Assembly: GCA_041874725.1 (NCBI GenBank)
Contig: CP097466.1
Span: 4,526,001-4,590,000, forward strand
DNA length: 64,000 nt
Direction of reading: 5' to 3'
DNA from: Duganella sp. BuS-21
GTDB lineage: Bacteria; Pseudomonadota; Gammaproteobacteria; Burkholderiales; Burkholderiaceae_D
Every line of letters begins with the position of its first letter. Position 1 is the first letter of the stretch. Positions 42,408 to 51,822 of the stretch are shown in pieces. The notes beneath the pieces are model-generated. The model saw only the letters and a program-made list of their open reading frames with translations. It was not told the origin of the DNA and searched no databases. The translations under genes and the position numbers were made by a program.

Positions 42408-43301
42408 TCACACCTCCCTCAGCAGCCGCGCCGTGATGGCGTCGAACGATGGCCGGATCTCGCGCCACGCATCGCGCGCCGCGCTGCGCAGCGGCATGGC
42501 CGACCTGCCCTGCAAAACCTTGCCCTCCACACCGTCGCATGGACTCGCCTCGGCCGGCGAGGTCTGACGTAGCTCCCACAAGGGGACGCCGGCTGCTTGT
42601 GCTTCGGCGATAGCGGTGCGCGTCGGCACATAGGCATAGCCGGCGGCTTGACCGCGCACGACCGGGATCAGCAGGCCAGGATGGCGCAGCACCAGCTGCT
42701 GCAGGTTGGCGCGCTGGAACGGTGTCGCCTCGACCAGGTTGGGCAGAATGCCGATCAGTTCGAGCTTGGGGTTCAACAACTCGCGCATGCGAAAGAATCC
42801 GTAGCGCTTATGCAGCATCAGGCTCTCGATACCGTCGATCGCCTCCTGGTTCAGCTGAACCGGCGCGAGCAAAAAGTCGGCGGTGGCCAGCGCCGCTGCA
42901 TAACGCACATCGGGGCTGGGATTGGTGTCCATCACGCACACGGCAAAGTCCTTGCCGACAGCGGCCAGGAAGCGCTGCAAGGCATTGACGAAATCATTGT
43001 GGCGCGCCGGCTGACGCTCCAAGGCGCCCAGACCACCGTGGCCCGGCACCAGCACCAGATCGCCCTCGGGCAGCACGCCCTCACGGCCTTCCAACACGTC
43101 CAGCATCGTGAATCCCGCCACTGCGACCCGCCCGCCACGTATCAGGCTGCGCGAAGCATTCATCTGCTGGTCCAGCTCCAGCAACAAGGTCCGTGCACCG
43201 GCCCGCGCAGTGTAGAACGACAGCTGGCAGGCCACGAAGGTCTTGCCGACGCCTCCTTTCTGGTTCGCTACCGCCACGACCGCCGCCATCGCCATCTCCA
43301 C
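42408..43301 (-). CDS. parA: ParA-family partition ATPase
   Basis: This 297-residue protein has the deviant Walker A of ParA (NQKGGVGKTFVACQLSFYTA, about 13-32), TLLLELDQQMNASRSL (usually DxDPQ; here LELDQQMN) and DFAVCVMDTNPSPDVRYAAAL as Walker B/A'. It forms an operon with parB and is divergent from the type IV secretion operon. Start could also be the next ATG (MAMAAVV or MAAVVAV). Expected to be DNA-bound in the ATP state. Confidence 0.88.
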   Translation of the reverse strand: MEMAMAAVVAVANQKGGVGKTFVACQLSFYTARAGARTLLLELDQQMNASRSLIRGGRVAVAGFTMLDVLEGREGVLPEGDLVLVPGHGGLGALERQPARHNDFVNALQRFLAAVGKDFAVCVMDTNPSPDVRYAAALATADFLLAPVQLNQEAIDGIESLMLHKRYGFFRMRELLNPKLELIGILPNLVEATPFQRANLQQLVLRHPGLLIPVVRGQAAGYAYVPTRTAIAEAQAAGVPLWELRQTSPAEASPCDGVEGKVLQGRSAMPLRSAARDAWREIRPSFDAITARLLREV

Positions 43302-43601
43302 GCAAGACCGTCACCTCTTCCGTTGTACCTCAACGCCGCACGCGCCCAATGAGGCAGATCAAGCGGGACGACGTTAGCGACCGCCGTTGCGGGCGTCGCC
43401 CTGCACTGACGCAGATCAAACCAAGGGCGACTTGTAGCGCAAAAATGCACGCGATTAGCGAAAGATCAAGCGGGCGCTGAATCGCAATTGCAGAGTAGGG
43501 AGGCTAGACGTAATGTTTAAACATGATTAGTAAACCTATAACCAAAGTTAATTGCAATCAATTTTTTCTAGTTCGAAAATTACTCTTCACAGGAGAACAT
43601 C
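43302..43601. promoter_or_regulatory. divergent control region of parA and virB operon
   Basis: A perfect 12-base palindrome ATGTTTAAACAT lies at 43513-43524. Behind it on the plus strand a -35 TTGCAA (43552-43557), 17-base spacer and -10 GAAAAT (43575-43580) form a moderate promoter, and AGGAG (43591-43595) serves virB2. The palindrome is a candidate operator at which a regulator could control transfer. The parA side shows no clear promoter. Confidence 0.45.
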
Positions 43602-43928
43602 ATGCGTACTTCTACACCCTTAGCCGCTTGTGCTCCGCCATCGACGCCAGTCAAACAGTCCAAGACAAAATGGATGCTTGCTGTCCTCCTGCTTGTAATT
43701 TGTGACCACGCGTTGGCCCAAGACGGAGAATTCAAGGTCACTCAAAACCTTAACTGGGCCAAGGCAATTTTGATCAGCGCGGCGTTGATTGTTTTCACCG
43801 GGCTAACGATTTTCGCGGGCATCGAAATAGCTTCGCGCAAAAAGCAACTGCTGGATGTTTGGCACATCCTGGTCGGCGCAGGAATTTCGGGCGCGGCCGC
43901 CGTCATCGCCGCCATCACTTATAACTAA
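43602..43928 (+). CDS. virB2: VirB2-like conjugative pilin
   Basis: This 108-residue prepilin has a long signal peptide (LAVLLLVICDHALAQ, cleavage at about 40) and two hydrophobic helices (ILISAALIVFTGLTIFAGIEIA; ILVGAGISGAAAVIAAITY) joined by a short basic cytoplasmic loop RKKQ. This is the layout of VirB2/TrbC. It is the first gene of the virB operon, four bases before virB3. Confidence 0.85.
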   Translation: MRTSTPLAACAPPSTPVKQSKTKWMLAVLLLVICDHALAQDGEFKVTQNLNWAKAILISAALIVFTGLTIFAGIEIASRKKQLLDVWHILVGAGISGAAAVIAAITYN

Positions 43929-43931
43929 GCC

Positions 43932-44345
43932 ATGGACACGTTCGAAGATCCCTTCTTCCGGGGCTGCACCCGACCGGCGATGTTGTTGGGCGTGCCGCTG
44001 ATGCCGATGCTGCTCACCACTGCGTCGTTCGCGCTGGTCGGTGCGTGGACGGCCTTTCTCGTCAGCGGTTACACGCTGCTGGTCGCGGGGGTCGTTTATG
44101 TGCCGCTGATCCTCGGCATGCGCGCCGTCACCAGGGAAGACGACCAACGTCTGCACCAGCTGTTCTTGCGTGCACGGATGCGCATCGGCCTCTCGCTGAC
44201 GCGGCGGCGTTGGGGAGCGTACTCCTATAGCCCGCAGCGCTACACGTCCAGCGCATTGTGCGAGGCGGCGCTCGCGCGACTGAACAAAGAAAAATCCCCG
44301 GTCAGGCAAAAAGCAACCGGATCGACTTACCTCTTCCCAGCATGA
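43932..44345 (+). CDS. virB3: VirB3-like inner-membrane protein
   Basis: This 137-residue protein starts with the VirB3 hallmark DPFFRGCTRPAMLLGVPLMP, followed by two membrane helices (about 25-45 and 47-65). VirB3 works with VirB4 in pilus biogenesis. The basic C-terminal part is longer than in the shortest VirB3 proteins. It sits between virB2 and virB4 as usual. Confidence 0.9.
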   Translation: MDTFEDPFFRGCTRPAMLLGVPLMPMLLTTASFALVGAWTAFLVSGYTLLVAGVVYVPLILGMRAVTREDDQRLHQLFLRARMRIGLSLTRRRWGAYSYSPQRYTSSALCEAALARLNKEKSPVRQKATGSTYLFPA

Positions 44346-44357
44346 CAAGGAGCTGAC

Positions 44358-46826
44358 ATGCGCCCTCTGTTTGCACGCCCACCATTCGTCAACCACGAGC
44401 CGCCGATCGCCGAGCATGTTCCGCTGGGCGGATGGATCACACCCGACGTGGTTCGTCTCCGGCACAACGGCGATCTGCTGGCAACCTGGCGCGTAGCAGG
44501 CATCTCGTTCGAGACCGCAGACATCCAATACATCGGCGACCGCAAACGCACGTTGCACAATCTGTGGAACGCCATGGGCGGCGGGCGCTGCGCGATCTGG
44601 GCGCACAAGGTGCGCCGCGCAGTCCGCGTCGTACCAGGAGGAAAACCGGACAATGCGTTCGCCCGCGCATTTACCGAACGCTACAACGCCAGCCTGGCCG
44701 GCGCCCCCGACATACCCGGCCATCGGCAAATGGTGACGGAGCTTTACCTGTCATTGATTTACCGCGCACCCGGAAACAAACGCAGCCTGCGGCAAAAGCT
44801 GGGCGGCTCTTCGACCGCGCAGCTGTACGACACCCAGCAAAGCAATCTCGACGCACTGGAAGAGCTGGCGGCCAGGCTCGAACACAGCTTGCAGCCATAT
44901 GGTCCCGAGCGCCTCAGCCTGTTCCAGCGCGGCGCAGCGACCTATTCCGAACAAGCGGCCTTCTATGGCTTCCTGATCAACGGGGTATGGGAGGATGTTC
45001 CATACCGTGATGTCCGTCTGGCCGAGCACCTGCCGGTGTCCCGCCTGCACTTCGGCGACAGCAACGGCATGGTGGAGATCTGGCATCCGCAAGCGCGACG
45101 CTTTGCCGGTCTGCTGGATTTCCGGGATTATCCGGCGCAGTCGGAGCCGGGCATGAACAATGCCATCCTGTACAGCGACTACGAATACATCGAAACCCAG
45201 AGCTTTTCCATGCTCGGCAAGCACGATGCCCTCGCAGCGCTCAGGCGCCAGGCCGGTCACCTCTACGCGGCCGAAGATCCATCAACCAGCGAGATCGAAC
45301 AGATGGATCAGGCCATGGCCGACGTCAACAGCGGCGACATCCAGATGGGGGAATACCACTATTCGCTGGCCGTGTTCGGCGACTCGCCCAAAGAGGTCGC
45401 GCGCCACATGGCCGCCGCCCGCGCGGCCCTGATGGACGGCCCCGGATTCAAAATGACGGTGGTTGATGCCATCCCGGAATGCGCGTGGTTCGCCCAGATA
45501 CCGGGGAACTGGAAGATGCGCCCGCGCCAGGCATCCATCAGCAGCAAAAACTTTACCAGCCTGGCGCCGCTGCATAATTTCGCGCAGGGCAAACGTCACG
45601 GCAACCCGTGGGGCGAAGCGCTGGCCTTGATGAACACACCTAGCGGCCAGCCCTACTTCTTCAACTTCCATGCATCGCCCGCCGATGACGACTCGACGGA
45701 TGTCAAGCGTCCGGGCAACACCATCATCATCGGCCAGACCGGCGTCGGCAAGACCGCGCTGGTCAGCGGCTTGATCGCACTGGCGCAGAAATATGTGGGT
45801 CTGCGCTGTATGGTCTTCGACAATAAGCGTGGTACCGAAATTTTCATACGCCGCATGGGTGGCCATTACACCTCTTTCAAACGCGGTGAGCCGACCGGGC
45901 TCAATCCTTACCAGCTGCCGCCGACCGAAACAAATATAGCCTTCTGCGAGCGTTGGCTGCAGCTGCTGGCTGGCCCGCCACAGGCAGGTCTCGCCACCCA
46001 AGAGGAACAGGAAGTCAGCCATGCCGTGCGCACCGTCATGAGCGATGCGATTCCCTTCGCATTGCGGCGACTGTCGACAGTCTGGCAAAACCTGAAAGTG
46101 CACCAAGGTGGCAACAGCCTGCGCGACCGCCTGTATAAATGGACGGCGCAAGGCCAACTTGGATGGGCGTTCGACAACCCTCTTCATACCCACGACCTGA
46201 ACCTGAACGGGGTGACGATCTACGGCTACGACTGCACCGACATCCTGGACGATCCGGAACTGTGCGCGCCGGTGGTGGACCTGCTGCTGCATATCAGCAC
46301 CGAACTAATTAACGGCAATCCCTTCATCTATTACATGGAGGAATTCTGGAAGTATTTGAAGAACCAGCACTTCGCCAGCGCGGTCGAGGACAAGCAGAAC
46401 ACCATCCGCAAGCTGTTCGGGATCGGCCTATATGTCACGCCATCTGCGAACGACGCCCTGCAGCACAAGATCAGCAGAACCATCGTTGAACAATGCGCGA
46501 CCAAAATTTTCCTGCCCAACCCGGCGGCCGACCATGACGACTACGTTAACGGCTTCAAGCTGAGCGAACAGGAGTTCACTCTGATCCGCAACATGAACGA
46601 AAACAGCCGTCTGATGCTGGTCAAGCAGGGACATCAGTCCGCCATCCTGAAGTACGACTTGGGCGGCATGCCGGACATGCTGAACATTCTCTCCGGTTCG
46701 CTTGACAACGTCATGCTGCTGGACGACATCCGCGAACAGTTCGGTGACGATCCGGAGATTTGGGAACCGATACTGCAGGAACGGATAACGCTACGTCGAT
46801 CAATCAGCAAGGAAAGGAAAAACTGA
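44358..46826 (+). CDS. virB4: VirB4 ATPase
   Basis: This 822-residue T4SS ATPase has a CagE/TrbE/VirB N-terminal domain (about 60-400), Walker A IIIGQTGVGKTALVSG at about 455-470, Walker B-like PFIYYMEEFWKYL at about 655, and the C-terminal Gln/Arg motifs around ATKIFLPNPAADHDDY. It powers pilus assembly and substrate translocation from the inner membrane. AAGGAG precedes its ATG. Length is normal. Confidence 0.95.
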   Translation: MRPLFARPPFVNHEPPIAEHVPLGGWITPDVVRLRHNGDLLATWRVAGISFETADIQYIGDRKRTLHNLWNAMGGGRCAIWAHKVRRAVRVVPGGKPDNAFARAFTERYNASLAGAPDIPGHRQMVTELYLSLIYRAPGNKRSLRQKLGGSSTAQLYDTQQSNLDALEELAARLEHSLQPYGPERLSLFQRGAATYSEQAAFYGFLINGVWEDVPYRDVRLAEHLPVSRLHFGDSNGMVEIWHPQARRFAGLLDFRDYPAQSEPGMNNAILYSDYEYIETQSFSMLGKHDALAALRRQAGHLYAAEDPSTSEIEQMDQAMADVNSGDIQMGEYHYSLAVFGDSPKEVARHMAAARAALMDGPGFKMTVVDAIPECAWFAQIPGNWKMRPRQASISSKNFTSLAPLHNFAQGKRHGNPWGEALALMNTPSGQPYFFNFHASPADDDSTDVKRPGNTIIIGQTGVGKTALVSGLIALAQKYVGLRCMVFDNKRGTEIFIRRMGGHYTSFKRGEPTGLNPYQLPPTETNIAFCERWLQLLAGPPQAGLATQEEQEVSHAVRTVMSDAIPFALRRLSTVWQNLKVHQGGNSLRDRLYKWTAQGQLGWAFDNPLHTHDLNLNGVTIYGYDCTDILDDPELCAPVVDLLLHISTELINGNPFIYYMEEFWKYLKNQHFASAVEDKQNTIRKLFGIGLYVTPSANDALQHKISRTIVEQCATKIFLPNPAADHDDYVNGFKLSEQEFTLIRNMNENSRLMLVKQGHQSAILKYDLGGMPDMLNILSGSLDNVMLLDDIREQFGDDPEIWEPILQERITLRRSISKERKN

Positions 46827-46828
46827 TC

Positions 46829-47032
46829 ATGAAAACCAAGCTTATTCCTGTCTTCATTGTCGCCGCCGCCCTTGCGATGACGGCATGCAACAACGATAAA
46901 AAGATGAACCTCGAGTCCCAGAAGGACGGGACGGAAAACTTTAAGTACGACCCAAATCACCCGAAGTATCCAGCCTTCCCAGGAAAGAATACAACACCGC
47001 CTAAGCAAGCAGATCGGCGTTCGCAGAAGTAA
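46829..47032 (+). CDS. small lipoprotein, VirB7-like position
   Basis: This 67-residue protein begins at the ATG at 46829, two bases after virB4 and behind GGAAAGGAAA. It has a signal peptide with lipobox (VAAALAMTAC, Cys at about 20), and a hydrophilic tail rich in Lys, Asn and Pro. It could be the outer-membrane-complex lipoprotein VirB7 or an exclusion-type lipoprotein. Sequence conservation in such proteins is too low to decide. Confidence 0.7.
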   Translation: MKTKLIPVFIVAAALAMTACNNDKKMNLESQKDGTENFKYDPNHPKYPAFPGKNTTPPKQADRRSQK

Positions 47033-47059
47033 TCACCAAAGTGTCACTTGGGAGGCGTC

Positions 47060-48082
47060 ATGGGAATCGCGCAAGAGCTTGATGCAGCTGCCGATCTGCT
47101 GCTGAACAATTATATCGTGGACAAGAGTACTGCAGTCTGCAGCATCCTTACGCCGATCGCACTCTGCGCGCTAACCATCCACTTCATTCAGGTTGGACTT
47201 TCGATCGCGCGCGGCCAAAGTCATGAACCAGTCAAGGACGAGCTGTTCCGGCTGCAGCGTACCAGCTTTATTCTCATGATGGCCCTGAGCGCGGGTATCT
47301 ATCAAATGTATATTGTCGCCAGCTTCGAAGGCATCGGGGTTGCGTTTATCTTTGCAGTCTCAGGTAAGACAGGCTTCGCGGCGCAATTAGATAATTTGGC
47401 AGAGCCTTTTGCGGCCCTTGGCGACAGCTTGTGGAGCCAGGCAACCACGGGCGTCTTCCCGCATGTAGGACTACTTTTCGCCGCAGCGATTGTCGCCCTG
47501 ACCCAAATCTTTTTGTTCTCTATCGGGATAGGCTTTTATTTGCTGGCAAAGATATCCGTTACGCTGACCATGGCGGTAGGACCGGCGTTCATCCTGTGCG
47601 CGATCTGGCCTTCAACGCAGAAGTATGCGGAAAACTGGGTGGGACAAACGTTAAACTTCGTCTTCCTCAAGGTACTGGTCACCTGCGCGATTGTCATGCT
47701 GACTTCATTCGCTAGTCAGTTTGCGGAAAGCATGCCAAAAACAGTTGATGCGATTAACGTCGCCCGCAGCTCGTGCGCGCTCCTGATAGCCTGCATCGCG
47801 CTGGCTATCGTCATGCTCAGTCTGCCACGACTGTCCAGCGCCTTGTTCGGCGGTGCATCAGTGGCTGGCATAGGCCGAACCTTGACGCAACAAGCGCTGC
47901 ACAACCTGCAACCTGGTCGCTCCCGTCACTCGGGCGGTCGCCAGCCACGTTCCAACAACTCGACCCGACCGGGACCGGGGCTGGCCAGTCGGCACGACAA
48001 CACCATCAGCAATCGCAACCCGATGTATCAGCGCCATGCGTTGAGCAACCTCCAGCGGCATCAATCAAGGAGAACGGCATGA
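47060..48082 (+). CDS. virB6: VirB6/TrbL-like polytopic membrane protein
   Basis: Start is the ATG at 47060, behind GGGAGG at 4 bases; a TTG at 47048 in the same frame is unlikely. The 340-residue protein has about six membrane helices (25-45, 75-95, 130-160, 165-195, 205-230, 240-260) and a hydrophilic Arg/Asn/Ser-rich tail. This is VirB6 topology, forming part of the DNA path through the inner membrane. Its stop overlaps the next start in an ATGA. Confidence 0.88.
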   Translation: MGIAQELDAAADLLLNNYIVDKSTAVCSILTPIALCALTIHFIQVGLSIARGQSHEPVKDELFRLQRTSFILMMALSAGIYQMYIVASFEGIGVAFIFAVSGKTGFAAQLDNLAEPFAALGDSLWSQATTGVFPHVGLLFAAAIVALTQIFLFSIGIGFYLLAKISVTLTMAVGPAFILCAIWPSTQKYAENWVGQTLNFVFLKVLVTCAIVMLTSFASQFAESMPKTVDAINVARSSCALLIACIALAIVMLSLPRLSSALFGGASVAGIGRTLTQQALHNLQPGRSRHSGGRQPRSNNSTRPGPGLASRHDNTISNRNPMYQRHALSNLQRHQSRRTA

Positions 48083-48786
48083 GAGTCAAGTTCATCAAAT
48101 TAGTCGCCGTCGCGGCACTCTGCGCAAGCTTCGAGGCACACGCCCAGTTCGCGGTCATCGACGTCGCCAATCTGACCCAAGCCATCAAGGAAGTGGAAGC
48201 TTGGGCCAAGCAGTACAAGCAAATGAGCGACCAGCACAAGCAGCTGCAGCAGGAATACGCCTCGATCACCGGCTCGCGCGGGCTGGGCAATTTTTCCAAC
48301 AACCCCTTGCTGCAAGGGACCGTGCCGCCTGAACTGCTACAGATCTACGGCGCGATGCAAAATCAGGGCGCGCAAGGCCTGACCGGAGCCGCCAAGGCCA
48401 TTCGCGAAAAACTCAAAATCTACAATTGTGAAGACCGTAAAGGCACCGACCGCATTACCTGCGAGCAGCTGTTGAACAACCTCTCGCAGCAGCAGGCGCT
48501 GCTGCAGCAGGCCCTGACACTGACCGGCATCCGCACGACGCAAATACAGGCATTGCAGGACAAGATCAATGCCACCAGTGATCCCAAGTCCATCGCCGAA
48601 CTGCAAGCGCGGCTTCAAGCCGAGACCACCCAGGTCGCGAACGACGCCAACCGGCTACTCCTGATGCGCAGCCTGTCCGATGCCGCCGACCGGGCGGCGG
48701 AACAGTCGGTGCGCGAAAAATACCTGCACAGCCTGTCGCTGCATACGGACGGTACCGAATCGTTCAAATTCGTTCCGATGAAGTAG
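48079..48786 (+). CDS. virB5: VirB5-like minor pilus component
   Basis: This 235-residue protein begins MRVKFIKLVAVAALCASFEAHAQ, a clear signal peptide, then FAVIDVANLTQAIKEVEAWAKQYKQM and long glutamine-rich helices, as VirB5/TrbJ. It overlaps virB6 in an ATGA. VirB5 sits at the pilus tip and aids recipient contact. Order B6 then B5 differs from Agrobacterium but is common in other T4SS. Confidence 0.88.
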   Translation: MRVKFIKLVAVAALCASFEAHAQFAVIDVANLTQAIKEVEAWAKQYKQMSDQHKQLQQEYASITGSRGLGNFSNNPLLQGTVPPELLQIYGAMQNQGAQGLTGAAKAIREKLKIYNCEDRKGTDRITCEQLLNNLSQQQALLQQALTLTGIRTTQIQALQDKINATSDPKSIAELQARLQAETTQVANDANRLLLMRSLSDAADRAAEQSVREKYLHSLSLHTDGTESFKFVPMK

Positions 48787-48813
48787 GGCCCTAAAGCGAA
48801 ACCGGAGCACACC

Positions 48814-49560
48814 ATGTCTAACCTGCCACCGCAAGTTCCAGCTGCGCGAATCAAGGCGGACGAAAATTTTCCGCCTTGGGAAGTCAAGATTGATGAACTT
48901 CTACTGCGGTCTGAGCGCCGCGCCTGGTGGGTAGCGGGAGTGGCCAGCATCATCGCACTGACGGCCATCGTCGCGCTGGCCATGCTGGCGCCTTACCGCC
49001 GCTATATTCCCTTCCTGCTGGGAATGGACCGGGTGAACGGCAACGTCGAGGTGATCGGCGCGATAGACGACCGCACCGTCAAAGGCTATCAGGAGCTGGT
49101 CGACAAGTACTGGGTGCAGCGCTACGTCTCCTCCCGCACATCCTACTTTTACAGGCTGCTGCAGGAAGACTACGACACCACGCTGGAACTCAGCGAGGGC
49201 CAGGCCAGAACGGACTACATGCGTGAATACGAGGGGACCGACGCACGCGACAAGCGCTACGGCGCCAATGTGGAGGTCCAGGTCAAGATCGTCAGCATCC
49301 AGCTCTTTTCCAACGGGGTCGGCCAGCAGGCCTCCGTACGCTTCAGCAAAACCACGCGCCACCTCGACAGCAACACAACGGAACCCGTGCAATTCGCCAT
49401 TGCCACCATCGGCTACCGCTACCAGCCAAGTATGTTTGCCAAGGAAATCGCACTGATCCGCAACCCTCTTGGTTTCAAAGTATCGGTCTATCGCGTGGCC
49501 AACGAGCTGGCGCCGACTGTGAGCAAGCCGGAAAAAGCTGCGGGCGACACAGGAGAATGA
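48814..49560 (+). CDS. virB8: VirB8 assembly factor
   Basis: This 248-residue bitopic protein has a cytoplasmic N-terminus (about 1-40, WEVKIDELLLRSERRAWW), one helix (about 42-62) and the periplasmic VirB8 fold with YWVQRYVSSRTSYFYRLLQEDYDTTLELS and RNPLGFKVSVYRVANEL. VirB8 is a scaffold of the inner-membrane complex. It is followed one base later by virB9. Confidence 0.93.
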   Translation: MSNLPPQVPAARIKADENFPPWEVKIDELLLRSERRAWWVAGVASIIALTAIVALAMLAPYRRYIPFLLGMDRVNGNVEVIGAIDDRTVKGYQELVDKYWVQRYVSSRTSYFYRLLQEDYDTTLELSEGQARTDYMREYEGTDARDKRYGANVEVQVKIVSIQLFSNGVGQQASVRFSKTTRHLDSNTTEPVQFAIATIGYRYQPSMFAKEIALIRNPLGFKVSVYRVANELAPTVSKPEKAAGDTGE

Positions 49561-49561
49561 T

Positions 49562-50434
49562 ATGAAAACGCTTTATCTTATTTTCCTCCTGTTCTACTCG
49601 GTCGGCTGCGCATCGGCCGATCTGCCGTTTTCCACAGGAACAGAGCCTCGGGTGCGCTACGTCGACTACCACGCTGACGCCGTAACATCGGTCCGCGTGC
49701 AGCGCGGCACGGCCACCCGCATCGTCCTGGCGGAAGACGAACGAATCTCGCGCGACGGCGCAGCGACCGGATTTTCAGCAGACTGCCGCAAGGCGGACGA
49801 TGAGTGGTGCATGCGGGCCGACGCCGGGATGAATTACATGCTGGTGCGCCCCAAATCCGGTGCACGATTCAATAACCTCGAATTGCGTACTGACAAACGC
49901 GACTACAGTTTCCGCTTCGATGTGATCGACGACAGCGCGCAGCGCAAGCAGCAAAACAAGGTCATGCCGGCTAACGACCAAGCTACGTACCGCGTGGTTT
50001 TTCGCTACGCTGCCGTACCAAAAGCGGTACCGGCGTCCCAAGGCGCGCCTTCGGTCCGCACCGTTGCCGAAGTGGTCAACGCGGCACGCCCCCACCCACG
50101 TAACTGGCGCTACTCCATGCAGCCGCTGCCTGGCTCGGACGACATCGTACCGTCCCTGGTGTTCGATGACGGCCGCTTTACCTACTTCCGCTTCCCCGCC
50201 AATCGCGAGGTGCCGACGATTTATTTCGTTTCCCCCGCCGGCGAAGAGGGCCGTGTCAACTTCCACGTCGATCAGCACGACTCAGGCCTGATCGTGGTCG
50301 AGCGCATGGGGCTCCAGTTCATCTTGCGGCTTGGCGGCGCCGTCATCGGCATCTGGAACGATGCCTTCGATCCCGACGCCGAGGGGCCGGTCGACGGCAC
50401 CACGATCGACGGCTTGAAACGTGTAATGCGTTAA
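49562..50434 (+). CDS. virB9: VirB9 outer-membrane complex protein
   Basis: This 290-residue protein has a signal peptide (YLIFLLFYSVGCASA) and the VirB9 N-terminal beta domain (TGTEPRVRYVDYHADAVTSV, WCMRADAGMNYMLVRPK). The C-terminal domain that binds VirB7/VirB10 carries FDDGRFTYFRFPANREVPTIYFV. It forms the periplasmic and outer-membrane ring with VirB10. It is 11 bases ahead of virB10. Confidence 0.93.
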   Translation: MKTLYLIFLLFYSVGCASADLPFSTGTEPRVRYVDYHADAVTSVRVQRGTATRIVLAEDERISRDGAATGFSADCRKADDEWCMRADAGMNYMLVRPKSGARFNNLELRTDKRDYSFRFDVIDDSAQRKQQNKVMPANDQATYRVVFRYAAVPKAVPASQGAPSVRTVAEVVNAARPHPRNWRYSMQPLPGSDDIVPSLVFDDGRFTYFRFPANREVPTIYFVSPAGEEGRVNFHVDQHDSGLIVVERMGLQFILRLGGAVIGIWNDAFDPDAEGPVDGTTIDGLKRVMR

Positions 50435-50445
50435 GGACCAACATC

Positions 50446-51822
50446 ATGACGACCAGTGAAGCGAACGACTTCGGGAATGCCCAGGAACGCATCGTCTCGG
50501 TAAACGACTACGGCGGCGCCAAGCAGCCTTTGTGGCGGAGGGCACTGTGGGCCACCATCATCGCGGCATTGCTGGCAGTCTCAGTGATGGCCAGCATTAA
50601 CAACTGGCGCGCGCGGGCTAGTGCAGCCGAGAGCGATCAGACGAAAGCGAAAAGGCAGGCAGCAAGATCGGACAACGATCCATCCCGCCGCACCTTCCCA
50701 CTCGCCGCTTCGCCTCCCGCCACTGTCCCGCGCGCACAACCGGGTGCCGAGGTGGGCCTGCCGTTGCCGGCGCCCAGCGAGCGCCGTTGCGACGATGGTA
50801 TGCCGGGCGAACCGATGACTGGATTGGATGGAAAAGTGATGCTGGCCCCGGCAGGCCAGCCCATACGGATTTGCCGTAACGGGCAGATGCTGATTCCACC
50901 ATGGCCCGAGCCGGCTGTTGCCGGAAACCGCCAAGCGCAGGCCGCGGCAGCTACTGGTGTTCCCGCCTCGGCAGGCGCCACGAAAACGCCCCATGCACGC
51001 GCCGACCGCTACGGCGGCGACATAGTGCTGCCATCGGCTTCCGGCGAACTTGCCGCAGGCAGTACACCAGCGGTAGTTGCAACATCGGCGCCAGCCATTG
51101 GAAGCAAACATGACGAAACATTACCTGCTCTCGGCAAGGATCAGGACGCAGGCCCAGGCCAGGCTGCGGCAGGCAGCTTGCACGCGCTACTGCGTCCGGC
51201 GCGCATCAGCGCTGTACGCGCGCAACTACTTGAAAACCGCGACATGCTGCTGCCGCAAAGCCGCACCATCGATTGCAACCTCTCGCTGCGTGTAGTGAGC
51301 GAAGTCGCCGGCATGGCGGTTTGCGTGTTGTCGTCCTACGTGTATGGAGACACCGGCGTCGCGGTGCTGGCGGAACCGGGATCCGTCGCCACCGGCGACT
51401 ATCTCGCCCTCGCCGCACAAGGCCAACGCCGACTGTTCATCATCTGGAACCGCTTGAAAACCCCGAGTGGCGTGGTCATCGAACTTGCCTCACCCGCGTC
51501 CGATGCGTTGGGCACCTCTGGAGTGGAAGGCTACGTCGACAACCGCTGGGCCGAGCGCATCGGCGCCGCCGCCCTGCTCTCCACAGTGCAGGACACCATC
51601 GCTTATCAGACGGCACGCGCCAGCGCGGGCGATGGCAACGGCAATGGCGGCATCGCCGTCTTCCCCAACACCAGCCAGGCCGGCAGCCGGTTGGCGGAGC
51701 AAATCCTCGCCAGCACCATCAACATCAACCCCACCATTTTCAAGCAACAGGGCGACCGCGCATCCATCACCGTCGCCCGTGACCTTGACTTCGGGAGTGT
51801 CTATGCCCTGCGCACCAAATAA
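50446..51822 (+). CDS. virB10: VirB10/TrbI channel protein
   Basis: This 458-residue protein has a cytoplasmic N-terminus, one membrane helix (about 34-54), a long proline/alanine-rich periplasmic linker with Cys residues (RRCDDG, IRICRNG), and the TrbI C-terminal domain (LENRDMLLPQSRTIDCNLSLRVVSEVAGM, YVDNRWAERIGAAALLS, INPTIFKQQGDRASITVARDLDFGSVY). It spans both membranes and senses energy from the ATPases. The linker is longer than in the shortest homologues. Confidence 0.93.
   Translation: MTTSEANDFGNAQERIVSVNDYGGAKQPLWRRALWATIIAALLAVSVMASINNWRARASAAESDQTKAKRQAARSDNDPSRRTFPLAASPPATVPRAQPGAEVGLPLPAPSERRCDDGMPGEPMTGLDGKVMLAPAGQPIRICRNGQMLIPPWPEPAVAGNRQAQAAAATGVPASAGATKTPHARADRYGGDIVLPSASGELAAGSTPAVVATSAPAIGSKHDETLPALGKDQDAGPGQAAAGSLHALLRPARISAVRAQLLENRDMLLPQSRTIDCNLSLRVVSEVAGMAVCVLSSYVYGDTGVAVLAEPGSVATGDYLALAAQGQRRLFIIWNRLKTPSGVVIELASPASDALGTSGVEGYVDNRWAERIGAAALLSTVQDTIAYQTARASAGDGNGNGGIAVFPNTSQAGSRLAEQILASTININPTIFKQQGDRASITVARDLDFGSVYALRTK

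Noticed and set aside
41384..43301. parAB as evidence of a plasmid origin
   Set aside because: No replication initiator gene or iteron array was seen in the window, and ICEs often carry parAB; an integrated plasmid is possible but not supported.
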